A DNA stretch of 64,000 bases from Pseudarthrobacter sp. NS4. GTDB lineage: Bacteria > Actinomycetota > Actinomycetes > Actinomycetales > Micrococcaceae. The notes under the pieces were generated by a model. It searched no databases. It worked only from the letters and a program-made list of their open reading frames with translations, and was not told the origin of the DNA. The stretch is taken from NCBI RefSeq assembly GCF_024758005.1, contig NZ_CP103288.1:2542001-2606000 (forward strand). Direction: 5' to 3'. Every line of letters starts with the position of its first letter. Position 1 is the first letter of the stretch. This document shows positions 45,444 to 54,862 of this stretch, piece by piece. The translations under genes were made by a program, and so were the position numbers.

Positions 45444-46419
45444 GCCCACTGGAGTTCACTGCATCCGTGCCCGGATCCCGGGGCAGCGCCAGTTCGCTGA
45501 TGCTGATCTGGGAGGGCTCACCCAGGGACCGTATGATGGCGACGGCAGGATCCGGATCGGGAACATGGACGTGCACCCGCCATCGGTAGTTGCCGTCCCC
45601 ATCGGGCCCGCTCCCCACCTGGCTCATGATGACGGATTCACCGATCTCATCCAGCCGTTGCCGGAGCGTTGCGGCGTTCAGTGGGGAAAGGTTGATGGTG
45701 CACATGACCTCCACGCCGTCGTCATCCGGCATGTCGGTGTGGATGTGCGGATCGGCGACGTCATAGCCGTGGAGACCGTCGAGAAGTTCGCTCTGCAGTT
45801 CTTCGCCCAGGACAGCGGAGCGGAGGCAGTCAAGGATCAGGAGCATCCCCACGCCGCCCGCGTCCACCACATGCGCGTTGGTCAGGGCAGCAAGCTGGTC
45901 CTCTGTGTGGATGACGGCGGTAAGCGCCGCCTCAACGGCGGCGTCCAGGGCAAGCCCAAGGGCGTGGTTGCTGTCGTCGCCGTTCTGCCCCGCGTCCACA
46001 GCCGCCGCTGCACGTGCTGCAGCTTCCATGACCGAAAGCATGGTGCCCGGCACAGGATCGCTAAGGGCAGACCAGGCACGGATCTGGGCCCGGTTCAGCG
46101 CCGCGGCCAACAGTGTTGACGTCAGCCGGGTATGGCCCGCCAGCGGCTCGGCTGCGGCGCACAGGAACACGGAGAACAGGGTCCCGGAATTTCCCCTTGC
46201 TTCTTCAAGGGCGGCCTGCCCGGCAGTGGCCAGCACGGCGCCGACGTCCATCTGGACGGGCTGGTCTCCGTTCGCGGCCAGGGAGCGGGCTGCCGCGCGC
46301 ACAGTCAGGTAAAGGTTCGTTCCTGTGTCCCCATCCGCCACCGGGAAGATATTGATGGCATTCAGGCGGTCGCTGTGGTTCCCCAGGGCCGTTTCAGCCT
46401 TGCCCAACCACCTCTTCAT
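45433..46419 (-). CDS. DAK2/DhaL domain protein (FakA-like)
   Basis: A 328-residue protein with an N-terminal DhaL fold: NIFPVADGDTGTNL binds the ATP-metal complex, and GARGNSG-like ARGNSGT is present. The C-terminal region resembles the FakA tail. FakA phosphorylates fatty acids bound to FakB; no FakB/DegV gene is adjacent. It has no clear ribosome-binding site at this ATG; a TTG at 46452, inside thiL, is the alternative. thiL-DAK2-recG overlap closely. Confidence 0.82.
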   Translation of the reverse strand: MKRWLGKAETALGNHSDRLNAINIFPVADGDTGTNLYLTVRAAARSLAANGDQPVQMDVGAVLATAGQAALEEARGNSGTLFSVFLCAAAEPLAGHTRLTSTLLAAALNRAQIRAWSALSDPVPGTMLSVMEAAARAAAAVDAGQNGDDSNHALGLALDAAVEAALTAVIHTEDQLAALTNAHVVDAGGVGMLLILDCLRSAVLGEELQSELLDGLHGYDVADPHIHTDMPDDDGVEVMCTINLSPLNAATLRQRLDEIGESVIMSQVGSGPDGDGNYRWRVHVHVPDPDPAVAIIRSLGEPSQISISELALPRDPGTDAVNSSGHER

Positions 46420-46441
46420 CGCTTGCGCGTTGGCGGCAACC

Positions 46442-47563
46442 TTAGTGTGCAAAGTGATCCCATCCCCCGGTGTCCGCGGACCGGCCCGCAATCTTGACGC
46501 CCGGGCTTTCGTCGATTCCCAGTGCTTGTATCGAGCCTATCGCAGTGAATCCGGGAGGCAGCTGAAAGCCGGACGGGAAAGTGGCGAGCAGCCCATGGTC
46601 CTCTCCGCCGCCCAGCACCCACCCTGCTGCATCAACCCCGAGCAACTCCGCGGCCGGCCGCAGGACCGCCGCCGCCCGCGCCAACTGCGCGGGGTCGAGA
46701 TCAATGGCTGCATTGCTGGCAACTGCCAGCCGCTTGCCGTCGCGAAGCAGGCCGTCCGAAACGTCCAGCATGGCCGTGGCGCCGCCTGCCCTCGCTGCGG
46801 GACCCGCCCCAAGCGGCGGCCGCGGCCTGCATTGCAGGTCCAGGAATACGCGCTGCTCCGGGCTGAGGAGGTCCACGTCCACCTGGGATTCGAGAAGGGC
46901 CAGGCCTGCGGCGGCATGGCCGGCAGTGCCGGCCAGCGCCAGGACGTCACCCGGCCGGGCACCGGAGCGCAGGACCGCTTCTCCGCCGTCGAGGGTGCCC
47001 AACACGGCCACTGTGACAGAGATTTCGCGGCCGCGGCCCAGGTCGCCTCCGGCCACCGAGCAGCCATCCGCGCCCAGCTCCCTGATGCCCGCGGTCAGGC
47101 CGTCGGCCAGTTCTTCAACCCAGCCGACAGTGGTGTCCGGCGGCAGGGTGAGGCTTACAACCATGGACGTTGCAGTGGCACCCATGGCGTTGATGTCACT
47201 GAGGTTTTGGGCGGCTGCTTTCCATCCCACGTCAAAGCCGGTGGTGCGGTAGCCGTTGGACCATTGGAGGCGGAAGTCCTGGTCCTGGACCTGGGTATCA
47301 ATGCTGATGACGGTTTTCCCGTCCGGGGCAGCCACCACGGCAGCGTCGTCCCCGGGCCCCAGGAGCGTAGCTGCGGAGTGGGCACCTCCCATGGAAAGCC
47401 GCGGAAAGATCCGGGCCAGCAGTTCCGCTTCGGAGAGGGCAGCCACGGCTTGCTGACCGCCGCCGCGAAGACGGTCGGCGCTGGTCCCGCCAGGGCCGGA
47501 CCTGACGGATTGGATCTCGTCGGCGCGGGTCGGCTCGCTGCTGTTTATGGGCTTTTCTGGCAC
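46442..47563 (-). CDS. thiL: Thiamine-monophosphate kinase ThiL
   Basis: Phosphorylates thiamine monophosphate to the active cofactor TPP. The 373-residue protein has a poorly conserved N-terminus of about 45 residues, then SEAELLARIFPRL, GPGDDAAVV, and the DVSDGLLRD motif. It has no riboswitch of its own that I can see. Downstream genes DAK2 and recG overlap or nearly touch. Confidence 0.93.
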   Translation of the reverse strand: MPEKPINSSEPTRADEIQSVRSGPGGTSADRLRGGGQQAVAALSEAELLARIFPRLSMGGAHSAATLLGPGDDAAVVAAPDGKTVISIDTQVQDQDFRLQWSNGYRTTGFDVGWKAAAQNLSDINAMGATATSMVVSLTLPPDTTVGWVEELADGLTAGIRELGADGCSVAGGDLGRGREISVTVAVLGTLDGGEAVLRSGARPGDVLALAGTAGHAAAGLALLESQVDVDLLSPEQRVFLDLQCRPRPPLGAGPAARAGGATAMLDVSDGLLRDGKRLAVASNAAIDLDPAQLARAAAVLRPAAELLGVDAAGWVLGGGEDHGLLATFPSGFQLPPGFTAIGSIQALGIDESPGVKIAGRSADTGGWDHFAH

Positions 47564-47652
47564 GGCTCTACGCTACAGCGCGGCACCGACATTGGGGATT
47601 TCGGGTTGCGGGCTGGTCCGGCAGCCGGCAACGACGGCGATAGGCTTGAGTG

Positions 47653-48156
47653 ATGCACCGTCCCCAGCTTTCCCTGCCCGCCCATGCCGCCAGGATGGCG
47701 CTGATCGGGGCCCTGGGCGTTCTTCCCCTGGCCGCATGCTCTCCCCCCGTGGACGTGACGGCTGCCAGGGACGCGGCGAATCCTGCCTGTGCACCCATGA
47801 TGGTGGCACTGCCGGATGCCATCGGAGATGCCCGCCTGCGGAAGACAAACAGCCAGGCCACCGCCGCCTGGGGTGATCCGTCCCTGGTCATCCTTCGCTG
47901 CGGCGTGAACGTGCCGGGACCGACGACGGACCGCTGCGTGACAGTCAACGGGATCGACTGGGTCATCAAGGAAGGTGACCCCGTATGGACCCTCACCACC
48001 TACGGGCGGGAACCGGCGACAGAGATCCTGATGGACCCGAACAAGATCAGTTCAGCTACTGTGCTGGCTGACCTCGCTGTGGCAGCCGGCAAAGTACCGG
48101 CTGCCCGGAATTGCGTGGGCCAGGAAGAGCTCCAGAACCTGCCCCAGAGCCAGTAA
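47653..48156 (+). CDS. DUF3515 family lipoprotein
   Basis: A 167-residue protein with a signal peptide ending in the lipobox LAAC (Cys about 29), so it is anchored on the outer face of the membrane. It has the conserved Cys pair and TTYGREPATEIL of the actinobacterial DUF3515 family. Function unknown. Situated divergent from thiL and convergent with ddl; in related genomes it is regularly near ddl and thiL. Confidence 0.85.
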   Translation: MHRPQLSLPAHAARMALIGALGVLPLAACSPPVDVTAARDAANPACAPMMVALPDAIGDARLRKTNSQATAAWGDPSLVILRCGVNVPGPTTDRCVTVNGIDWVIKEGDPVWTLTTYGREPATEILMDPNKISSATVLADLAVAAGKVPAARNCVGQEELQNLPQSQ

Positions 48157-48187
48157 GTGCCGGTGGTGGGCCCACGCCGGCAGGGTT

Positions 48188-48215
48188 CCCTGACCGAAGC
48201 GGAGCGAGGTCAGGG
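48188..48215. terminator. Hairpin between DUF3515 and ddl
   Basis: CCCTGACC pairs with GGTCAGGG around a 12-nt loop in the 71-bp gap between convergent genes. No T-run is visible. Confidence 0.4.
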
Positions 48216-48227
48216 TGCCGGTGGGGA

Positions 48228-49367
48228 CTAGCGCAGTCCGGTCTTCCGGTGCAGTGCGAGGTAGATGAGCTCATCGATCAGGTCGGCGTAGTCCAGCCCG
48301 GACGCGGCCCACATCTGCGGATACATGCTCTTGGGGGTGAAACCGGGCATGGTGTTGATCTCGTTAATGATGAGTTCGCCGTCGGGCGTGTAGAAGAAGT
48401 CCACCCTGCTCAGGCCTTCGGCACCCACGGCATCAAAGGCGGCCGCCGCCAGCTCACGGACCCTGGCGATGGCTTCCTCCGGGATGTCCGCAGGGCAGCT
48501 CAGGGCTGCGGCGTCATCCTCGACGTACTTTGCGTTGAAGTCGTAGAACTCGTGGCTGCCCCCGGCCACGGAAATTTCGCCCGGCATGGATGTCCTGGGA
48601 GCGTCGGTACCCCGGCCTTCCAGCACTGCGCATTCGATCTCGCGGCCCACGATTCCGGCTTCGATGACCAGCTTGAGGTCGTGCCGGCGCGCTTCCTCGA
48701 TGGCGGCGTCCAGTTGTTCGAGGGAGTCCACCTTGGAGATTCCCATCGACGATCCGGCCCGTGCCGGCTTGACGAAAACGGGGAATCCGAGCAGGTCCAC
48801 GTGCTTCCGGACGGCTTCCGGATCCTTGCGCCACTGCCGGTCGGTGACTGCAATGTATGGACCAACGTGGAGTCCGGCAGCCTCAAAAACCACCTTCATG
48901 AAGTGCTTATCCATGCCCACTGCGGAGGCCAGGACCCCGGCTCCCACATATCGCGTGTCCGAAAGCTCCAGGAGCCCCTGGATGGTGCCGTCTTCACCGA
49001 ACGGTCCGTGAAGCAGCGGGAAGACCACGTCCACGGTTCCCAGTTCCCGCGGGACTTCATTCGGTGACGCCACGATCAGCTGGTGTTGCCCGCTGATTTC
49101 GGCCAGGGTCACGGTGTCGGATGACGGTGCCACTTCCGGGAGGGATGATGCAGCGAGGGACCACTGTGCGGTGTCGGTGGAGGCGAGCACCCACTGTCCT
49201 GATTTGGCAATCCCGATGGGAATCACGTCGTATTTGTCTTTGTTGATGGCGCCGAGCACCCCGGCCGCGGTCACGCAGCTCACGGCGTGTTCACTGGAAC
49301 GGCCCCCGAAAAGTATGGCTACCCGGGGCTTCGCCGGGGCTCCTGCAGTCAGGTTGTCGTGGGACAT
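48228..49367 (-). CDS. ddl: D-alanine--D-alanine ligase
   Basis: Makes the D-Ala-D-Ala dipeptide of peptidoglycan. The 379-residue ATP-grasp protein has VAILFGGRSSEHAVSC (N-terminal), PLLHGPFGEDGTIQGLLE, VKPARAGSSMGI and INEINTMPGF. It starts three bases after the gpsA stop, so it is in a murA-plsC-gpsA-ddl series of envelope genes. Confidence 0.95.
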   Translation of the reverse strand: MSHDNLTAGAPAKPRVAILFGGRSSEHAVSCVTAAGVLGAINKDKYDVIPIGIAKSGQWVLASTDTAQWSLAASSLPEVAPSSDTVTLAEISGQHQLIVASPNEVPRELGTVDVVFPLLHGPFGEDGTIQGLLELSDTRYVGAGVLASAVGMDKHFMKVVFEAAGLHVGPYIAVTDRQWRKDPEAVRKHVDLLGFPVFVKPARAGSSMGISKVDSLEQLDAAIEEARRHDLKLVIEAGIVGREIECAVLEGRGTDAPRTSMPGEISVAGGSHEFYDFNAKYVEDDAAALSCPADIPEEAIARVRELAAAAFDAVGAEGLSRVDFFYTPDGELIINEINTMPGFTPKSMYPQMWAASGLDYADLIDELIYLALHRKTGLR

Positions 49368-49369
49368 CG

Positions 49370-50422
49370 TCAGTAATCGCCTTCAGGTTTCAGTTCCCGG
49401 GACAGCAGGACTGGTCCCAGTTGGTCAACGGACAGCTTGCCTGCCAGCACCGCCACGACGGCGGCCGTGATGGGCATGTCCACGCCCAGCTTGCCTGCCA
49501 GTTCGTGCACGGCCTGCCCGGACTTGATGCCTTCGGCAGTCTGGGTCATTTTCTGGCCCACTTCCTCCAGCGTAAGGCCTTGGCCAAGCAGGCGCCCGGC
49601 GGTGTGGTTCCGGGACAGCGGCGAGGAGCACGTTGCCACCAGGTCGCCGAGGCCGGCGAGCCCGGCCATGGTTTTCACGTTTCCGCCCAGCGCCAGCGCA
49701 AGACGGGAGGTTTCCGCGAGTCCGCGGGTGATAACGGAGGCCTTGGTGTTATCGCCCATCTGCTTGCCCTCGCAGATGCCGACTGCCAGCGCAATAACGT
49801 TCTTGACAATTCCGCCGATTTCGACGCCCACTACGTCTGAGGTGGTGTACGGCCGGAAATACGGTGCCGTGCAGCTCCTTGCGAGCCAGCCGGCAACGGC
49901 TGAATCCGCGCACGCCACCACGGAGGCTGTGGGCTCTTCCCTGGCGATTTCCATCGCCAGGTTTGGGCCGGAGACGACGGCGATCCGTTCAGCAGGAAGG
50001 TGGAGTTCCTCGCTGATGACCTCGCTCATGCGGGCATCAGTGCCGAGTTCCAGTCCCTTCATCAGGGACACGACGACGGCACCGGGAGCGATCATGTCCT
50101 TCCACTCCCGCAGTTGCGGCCGCAGCGATTGGGCCGGTACCGCCAGGACCACCAGGTCAGCGCCGTTGAGTACCTCGTGGACGTCAGTGGACGCCGTGAT
50201 GTTCTCCGGGAGCGCTATGTCTTTCAGGTACTGCACGTTGCGGTGGATGCTGTTGATTTGCTCCACTACTTCACCACGCCGGCCCCACACCCTGATGGCG
50301 CGCGGGGAATCGGCGGCGATGGCGGCGTCAGCAAGGATCTTTGCGAAGGTGGTGCCCCAGGACCCCGCGCCGAGCACGGCGACGGAACGGGCGGAACCCG
50401 TCATGTTTCCGTCAGAGGTCAC
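49370..50422 (-). CDS. gpsA: Glycerol-3-phosphate dehydrogenase [NAD(P)+]
   Basis: Provides sn-glycerol-3-phosphate for phospholipids. Around 350 residues; VAVLGAGSWGTTFAK binds NAD(P), and GIVKNVIALAVG with Lys and KASVITRGLAE are conserved. A GTG overlapping the upstream stop (GTGA) is chosen, with GGAG 10 bp upstream; the ATG at 50404 is an alternative. It acts with the adjacent plsC-like acyltransferase. Confidence 0.94.
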   Translation of the reverse strand: MTSDGNMTGSARSVAVLGAGSWGTTFAKILADAAIAADSPRAIRVWGRRGEVVEQINSIHRNVQYLKDIALPENITASTDVHEVLNGADLVVLAVPAQSLRPQLREWKDMIAPGAVVVSLMKGLELGTDARMSEVISEELHLPAERIAVVSGPNLAMEIAREEPTASVVACADSAVAGWLARSCTAPYFRPYTTSDVVGVEIGGIVKNVIALAVGICEGKQMGDNTKASVITRGLAETSRLALALGGNVKTMAGLAGLGDLVATCSSPLSRNHTAGRLLGQGLTLEEVGQKMTQTAEGIKSGQAVHELAGKLGVDMPITAAVVAVLAGKLSVDQLGPVLLSRELKPEGDY

Positions 50423-51198
50423 AGAGCATCCGCTCCGTTGCCGGGCTGCTGCTTTTTCGGTCCGCGCTCCACGACGCGCCCGTGTTTTGCCTGCTGCTTC
50501 CGCGCAGGATCCCAACGTTCCGCCGGCGGCTGCTCTCCCCTGATCTCCGAAAGGAGGTTGGTGATGGCATCCATGATCGCGTCGGTGGCCCCGCTCAGCG
50601 TGGCCTTGTCCAGGGGGCGGCCCCTGAACTCGCTGAGATCAACAGGCTCACCGACCACTACCCTTGATTTCTTGCGCGGGAACAGGTGGAACCGCTTGCC
50701 GTAACGCGGGAAGACCTCGTGGGCTCCCCAGTGTGCGATGGGAACCACCGGAATCCCGCCCTCAAGGGCAAGCCGTGCTGCCCCGGTGTGTCCCTTCATG
50801 GGCCACATATCGGGGTCACGCGTCAGCGTGCCCTCCGGATAGATGATGATTGCCCCGCCCTCGGCCACGATTTCCTGGGCGAGCTGGAGGGAGCGGTTCG
50901 CTCCCGCCGTCGAACGCTCCACGGGGATCTGCTTGGTGGCCCGCAGGACCCAGCCCAGGACCGGAACCTTGAAGAGCCCTGATTTTGCCAGGAAGTGCGG
51001 AGCACGCTTGTGGTTGTAGAGGATGTGGCCGATGATCAGGGGGTCGATCTCGGTGCAGTGGTTGGGTGCGGCGATGAAGCCTCCGGCAGGCAGCTTTTCA
51101 GTGCCTTCCCACTTTTTGTCCATCATCAGGTTAAACAGTGGGCGAACTATCGCGGCGACCACTGCCAGGGTTGCGCGGCTCTTGGCCGATTCCTTCAC
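50419..51198 (-). CDS. 1-acyl-sn-glycerol-3-phosphate acyltransferase (PlsC-like)
   Basis: Adds a fatty acid to lysophosphatidic acid (or a related acceptor). The 259-residue protein has the acyltransferase motif NHCTEID (HX4D) and the YPEGTLTRD box. A hydrophobic N-terminal segment (ATLAVVAAIVRPLFNL) may tether it to the membrane. The C-terminal tail is rich in Lys/Gln/Gly. Starts at GTG. Coupled to gpsA. Confidence 0.9.
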   Translation of the reverse strand: MKESAKSRATLAVVAAIVRPLFNLMMDKKWEGTEKLPAGGFIAAPNHCTEIDPLIIGHILYNHKRAPHFLAKSGLFKVPVLGWVLRATKQIPVERSTAGANRSLQLAQEIVAEGGAIIIYPEGTLTRDPDMWPMKGHTGAARLALEGGIPVVPIAHWGAHEVFPRYGKRFHLFPRKKSRVVVGEPVDLSEFRGRPLDKATLSGATDAIMDAITNLLSEIRGEQPPAERWDPARKQQAKHGRVVERGPKKQQPGNGADAL

Positions 51199-51209
51199 GG
51201 TCCGTCCCG

Positions 51210-52535
51210 CTACTTTGCAGTGGTGATGTCGAAGTCGGCACCGAGTCCGGCAAGCTTTTCGGTGAAACGCTCGTATCCGCGGTTGATGATGTCGATGCCC
51301 GTCACGCGTGACGTTCCGGTGGCTGCCAGGGCGGCGATCAGGTGGCTGAATCCGCCGCGGAGGTCAGGCACGTCGATATCGGTTCCCTTGAGCTGGGTGG
51401 GTCCGGAAATCACTGCCGAATGCAGGAAGTTCCGCTGGCCGAACCGGCACGGGACGCTGCCCAGGCATTCGCGGTGGACCTGGATGCTGGCACCCATCCG
51501 GATCAGGGCGTCGGTAAAGCCGAAGCGGTTTTCGTAGACCGTTTCATGGACGATCGAGACGCCTTCAGCCTGGGTGAGCGCCACGACGAGCGGCTGCTGC
51601 CAGTCCGTCATGAAGCCGGGGTGCACGTCCGTTTCCAGGACCAGCGGGTTGAGCTTTCCGCCGCGGTGGTAGAAGCGGATGCCGTCCTCACCGATATCCA
51701 TCCCGCCGCCCACCTTGCGGTAGGTGTTGAGGAAAGTCATCATGTCCCGCTGCGAAGCACCCTCGACGAAAATGTCGCCACGGGTGACCAGGGCAGCGGA
51801 CGCCCACGACGCCGATTCGTTGCGGTCCGAGAGAGCCCTGTGGTTGTAGCCGCCGAGGTCGCGGACACCTTCGATCCGGATGGTGCGGTCCGTCTGGACG
51901 CTGATGATGGCGCCCATCTTCTGCAGCACAGCGATGAGGTCGATGATCTCCGGTTCGGTGGCGGCACCGGAGAGTTCGGTGATGCCCTCGGCGCGGGTGG
52001 CGCTCAGCAGCACCTGCTCGGTGGCCCCAACGGACGGGTATGGCAGGGAGATCTTGGCGCCATGAAGTCCCTTGGGTGCGGAGATGTGGATTCCACCGGG
52101 GCGCTTTTCCACGACTGCGCCGAACTGGCGCAGGACGTCCAGGTGGTAGTCGATGGGGCGGTCGCCGATCTTGCAGCCGCCAAGGTCGGGGATGAACGCC
52201 TCCCCGATAGCGTGGATCAACGGCCCGCAGAGAAGGATGGGAATCCGCGAGTCACCCGCGTGTGCATCGATGGCGGTACTCGGCGCCGTCTTGGCAGCCT
52301 TGGGATCGAGCGTGAGGTCACCATTGACCGGGTCCTTGACCACGGTGACGCCGTGCAGCTGCAGGAGGGAGGTGACCACCTCCACGTCCTTGATCTCCGG
52401 AACGTTCCGCAACACCGACGGTTCGTTGCCCAGCAACGCTGCCACCATGGCCTTGGGGACCAGATTCTTTGCCCCGCGGACGCTGACGCGGCCTGTAAGC
52501 GGGACTCCGCCGCGGATTGTCAGAACACTACTCAT
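51210..52535 (-). CDS. murA: UDP-N-acetylglucosamine 1-carboxyvinyltransferase MurA
   Basis: First committed step of peptidoglycan synthesis, 441 residues. RGAKNLVPKAMVAALL replaces the more usual KNAALPI in the substrate loop. The reactive residue is Cys in GGCKIGDRPID, so the enzyme is of the fosfomycin-sensitive type, unlike mycobacterial MurA with Asp. It starts the murA-plsC-gpsA-ddl series. Confidence 0.94.
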   Translation of the reverse strand: MSSVLTIRGGVPLTGRVSVRGAKNLVPKAMVAALLGNEPSVLRNVPEIKDVEVVTSLLQLHGVTVVKDPVNGDLTLDPKAAKTAPSTAIDAHAGDSRIPILLCGPLIHAIGEAFIPDLGGCKIGDRPIDYHLDVLRQFGAVVEKRPGGIHISAPKGLHGAKISLPYPSVGATEQVLLSATRAEGITELSGAATEPEIIDLIAVLQKMGAIISVQTDRTIRIEGVRDLGGYNHRALSDRNESASWASAALVTRGDIFVEGASQRDMMTFLNTYRKVGGGMDIGEDGIRFYHRGGKLNPLVLETDVHPGFMTDWQQPLVVALTQAEGVSIVHETVYENRFGFTDALIRMGASIQVHRECLGSVPCRFGQRNFLHSAVISGPTQLKGTDIDVPDLRGGFSHLIAALAATGTSRVTGIDIINRGYERFTEKLAGLGADFDITTAK

Positions 52536-52621
52536 ATACCGGTTTCCTCACGATTACTCGCCCCCAAATCCTTGCAGAGGCTCCAACCAAGCATAGGAGG
52601 TCGTGTTACCGAACCGAAATA

Positions 52622-52656
52622 CGCGGGCCCGGCAGGCAGGGTGTGGCGGGCCCGCG
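52622..52656 (-). terminator. Probable terminator downstream of leuD
   Basis: CGCGGGCCCG and CGGGCCCGCG (10 bp) pair around a 15-nt loop, 28 bp after the leuD stop on the minus strand. It separates leuCD from murA. Confidence 0.6.
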
Positions 52657-52683
52657 CCGGCCGGAATGCTGCTTGAACGGGGG

Positions 52684-53286
52684 CTAGGAAAGCCGTGCCG
52701 GCAGGGTTTTCGGCTTGAAAGCAGGGCGCGTGGCTTCGTAGGCCGTGATATCCGCCTCGTGCTGCAGGGTGAGGCCGATGTCATCCAGGCCTTCCAGCAG
52801 GCGCCACCGCGTGTAGTCGTCGATTTCGAACGGTGCAACGATATTGCCGCACACCACCGTCTTGGATTCCAGGTCCACCGTGACTTCGGTGCCGGGAGCG
52901 TTTTCGAGCTCTTTCCAGATCAGTTCGATGTCATCCTGTGCAACCTGGGCCGCAAGGAGTCCCTGCTTGCCGGAGTTGCCGCGGAAGATATCGGCAAAGC
53001 GCGATGAAAGGACGGCTTTGAAGCCGTAGTCCTTCAGCGCCCACACCGCGTGTTCCCGCGACGAGCCGGTGCCGAAGTCCGGTCCTGCCACCAGGACAGA
53101 ACCGGTGTTGTAGGGTTCCTGGTTCAGGATGAAGGAAGGGTCCTTGCGCCAGGCGGAGAACAGTGCGTCTTCGAAGCCGGTGCGGGTGATCCGCTTGAGG
53201 TAGACCGCGGGGATGATCTGGTCCGTGTCAACGTTGCTCTGGCGAAGCGGGACGCCGATGCCTGTGTGCTTGGTGAACTTTTCCAT
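52684..53286 (-). CDS. leuD: 3-isopropylmalate dehydratase small subunit
   Basis: Works with LeuC to isomerise isopropylmalate in leucine synthesis. The 200-residue protein has VDTDQIIPA and [17 protein letters not shown]. It follows leuC by eight bases. The operon ends with a hairpin about 30 bp downstream. Confidence 0.96.
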   Translation of the reverse strand: MEKFTKHTGIGVPLRQSNVDTDQIIPAVYLKRITRTGFEDALFSAWRKDPSFILNQEPYNTGSVLVAGPDFGTGSSREHAVWALKDYGFKAVLSSRFADIFRGNSGKQGLLAAQVAQDDIELIWKELENAPGTEVTVDLESKTVVCGNIVAPFEIDDYTRWRLLEGLDDIGLTLQHEADITAYEATRPAFKPKTLPARLS

Positions 53287-53294
53287 GGTGTGTC

Positions 53295-54749
53295 CTAGGC
53301 TGCGTCGGTGCGGATGGCTGCGGGTTCGGGCGCCGGCTCAAGGTCGGACGGCGAGCTGAGCGTGCCGCGGACGGCCGTGGCCGCTGCCACCACCGGGGAG
53401 ACCAGGTGGGTGCGGCCGCCCTTGCCCTGGCGTCCTTCAAAGTTGCGGTTGGAGGTGGAGGCGCAGCGCTCCCCCACGTCCAGCTGGTCCGGGTTCATGC
53501 CCAGGCACATGGAACAGCCGGCGAAACGCCACTCCGCGCCGAAATCCTTGAAGACCTTGTCCAGGCCCTCGGCCTCGGCTTCGAGGCGGACGCGCGCGGA
53601 GCCGGGGACCACCAGCATCCGGATGTTCGGGTCCTTTTGGCGCCCGCGGACAATATCCGCAGCGGCGCGCAGGTCTTCCATGCGGGAGTTGGTGCAGGAA
53701 CCCAGGAAGACGGTGTCCACGCGGATGTCCTTCATGGGGGTCCCTGCCTCAAGTCCCATGTACTGCAGGGCCCGCTCAGCGGCGGCCTTGGCGTTCTCGT
53801 CGCCGAAGTCCTCCGGTGACGGCACGGACTGGGACAGCGAGACACCCTGGCCGGGGTTGGTGCCCCAGGTGACGAACGGCTCCAGGGTGTTGGCGTCGAG
53901 GTCCACTTCGGCGTCGAAGGTGGCGTCGTCGTCGGTGCGCAGGGTGTTCCAGTACTCGACGGCGGCATCCCACTCAGCACCCTCGGGGGCATGCGGGCGG
54001 CCCTGCATGTACGCGTAGGTGGTGTCGTCGGGTGCAACCATTCCCGCGCGGGCGCCGGCCTCGATGGACATGTTGCAGATGGTCATCCGGGCTTCCATCG
54101 ACAAAGCACGGATCGCCGAGCCGCGGTATTCGAGCACGTAGCCCTGGCCGCCGCCGGTGCCGATCTTGGCAATGACGGCCAGGATGATGTCCTTGGCCGT
54201 GACGCCGGGACGAAGCGTCCCCTCGACGTTGATGGCCATGGTCTTAAACGGCTTCAGCGACAGCGTCTGGGTAGCCATGACGTGCTCCACCTCAGAGGTA
54301 CCGATCCCCATGGCCAACGCCCCGAAGGCTCCGTGCGTGGACGTGTGGGAGTCGCCGCAGACCACTGTCATGCCCGGTTGGGTGAGTCCCAGCTGCGGAC
54401 CGACGACGTGCACGATGCCCTGTTCGGCGTCGCCCAGGCTGTGCAGCCGGACGCCGAACTCGGCGCAGTTGTTGCGCAGCGTCTGGATCTGGGTTCGGCT
54501 GGTCAGGTCGGCGATAGGCTTATCGATGTCCAGCGTCGGAGTGTTGTGGTCCTCCGTGGCGATGGTCAGGTCAGGACGGCGGAGCTTGCGCCCCGCCAGG
54601 CGCAGCCCTTCGAATGCCTGCGGGGACGTGACCTCGTGGACCAGGTGAAGGTCGATGAAAAGAAGGTCGGGCTGGGCATTGGCACCTTCGCCATCGCCTT
54701 TGCGCACCACATGTGCGTCCCAGACTTTCTCGGCCAATGTCTTTGCCAT
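53295..54749 (-). CDS. leuC: 3-isopropylmalate dehydratase large subunit
   Basis: A 484-residue aconitase-family protein. [15 protein letters not shown], the Fe-S Cys in [13 protein letters not shown], and [12 protein letters not shown] are all present. The ATG preceded by AGGGAG at six-base spacing is chosen; an ATG two codons earlier touches the GGGAG. It lies divergent from an IclR-type regulator across a 113-bp region with two palindromes. Confidence 0.96.
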   Translation of the reverse strand: MAKTLAEKVWDAHVVRKGDGEGANAQPDLLFIDLHLVHEVTSPQAFEGLRLAGRKLRRPDLTIATEDHNTPTLDIDKPIADLTSRTQIQTLRNNCAEFGVRLHSLGDAEQGIVHVVGPQLGLTQPGMTVVCGDSHTSTHGAFGALAMGIGTSEVEHVMATQTLSLKPFKTMAINVEGTLRPGVTAKDIILAVIAKIGTGGGQGYVLEYRGSAIRALSMEARMTICNMSIEAGARAGMVAPDDTTYAYMQGRPHAPEGAEWDAAVEYWNTLRTDDDATFDAEVDLDANTLEPFVTWGTNPGQGVSLSQSVPSPEDFGDENAKAAAERALQYMGLEAGTPMKDIRVDTVFLGSCTNSRMEDLRAAADIVRGRQKDPNIRMLVVPGSARVRLEAEAEGLDKVFKDFGAEWRFAGCSMCLGMNPDQLDVGERCASTSNRNFEGRQGKGGRTHLVSPVVAAATAVRGTLSSPSDLEPAPEPAAIRTDAA

Positions 54750-54794
54750 GGCCATCTCCCTTCACTGCTGTTTGGCTGATTGGTTTAACTGAAT

Positions 54795-54812
54795 CAGGAT
54801 GGCTCCATCCTG
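54795..54812. promoter_or_regulatory. Palindrome in the leuC leader
   Basis: CAGGATGG-ct-CCATCCTG, an 18-bp perfect inverted repeat 46 bp upstream of leuC. It could be an operator half or an RNA hairpin of the leuC leader. No leader peptide rich in Leu was seen. Confidence 0.35.
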
Positions 54813-54832
54813 CGCCAGCGGAAAGATTTGCA

Positions 54833-54847
54833 TCTCAGATAATGAGA
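54833..54847. promoter_or_regulatory. Candidate operator of the IclR-type leuCD regulator
   Basis: TCTCA-gataa-TGAGA, a perfect 15-bp inverted repeat centred about 23 bp before the regulator's ATG and 90 bp before leuC. Its place in the divergent promoter region suggests autoregulation and control of leuCD. Inferred. Confidence 0.5.
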
Positions 54848-54862
54848 CGGCAATATCATTAC

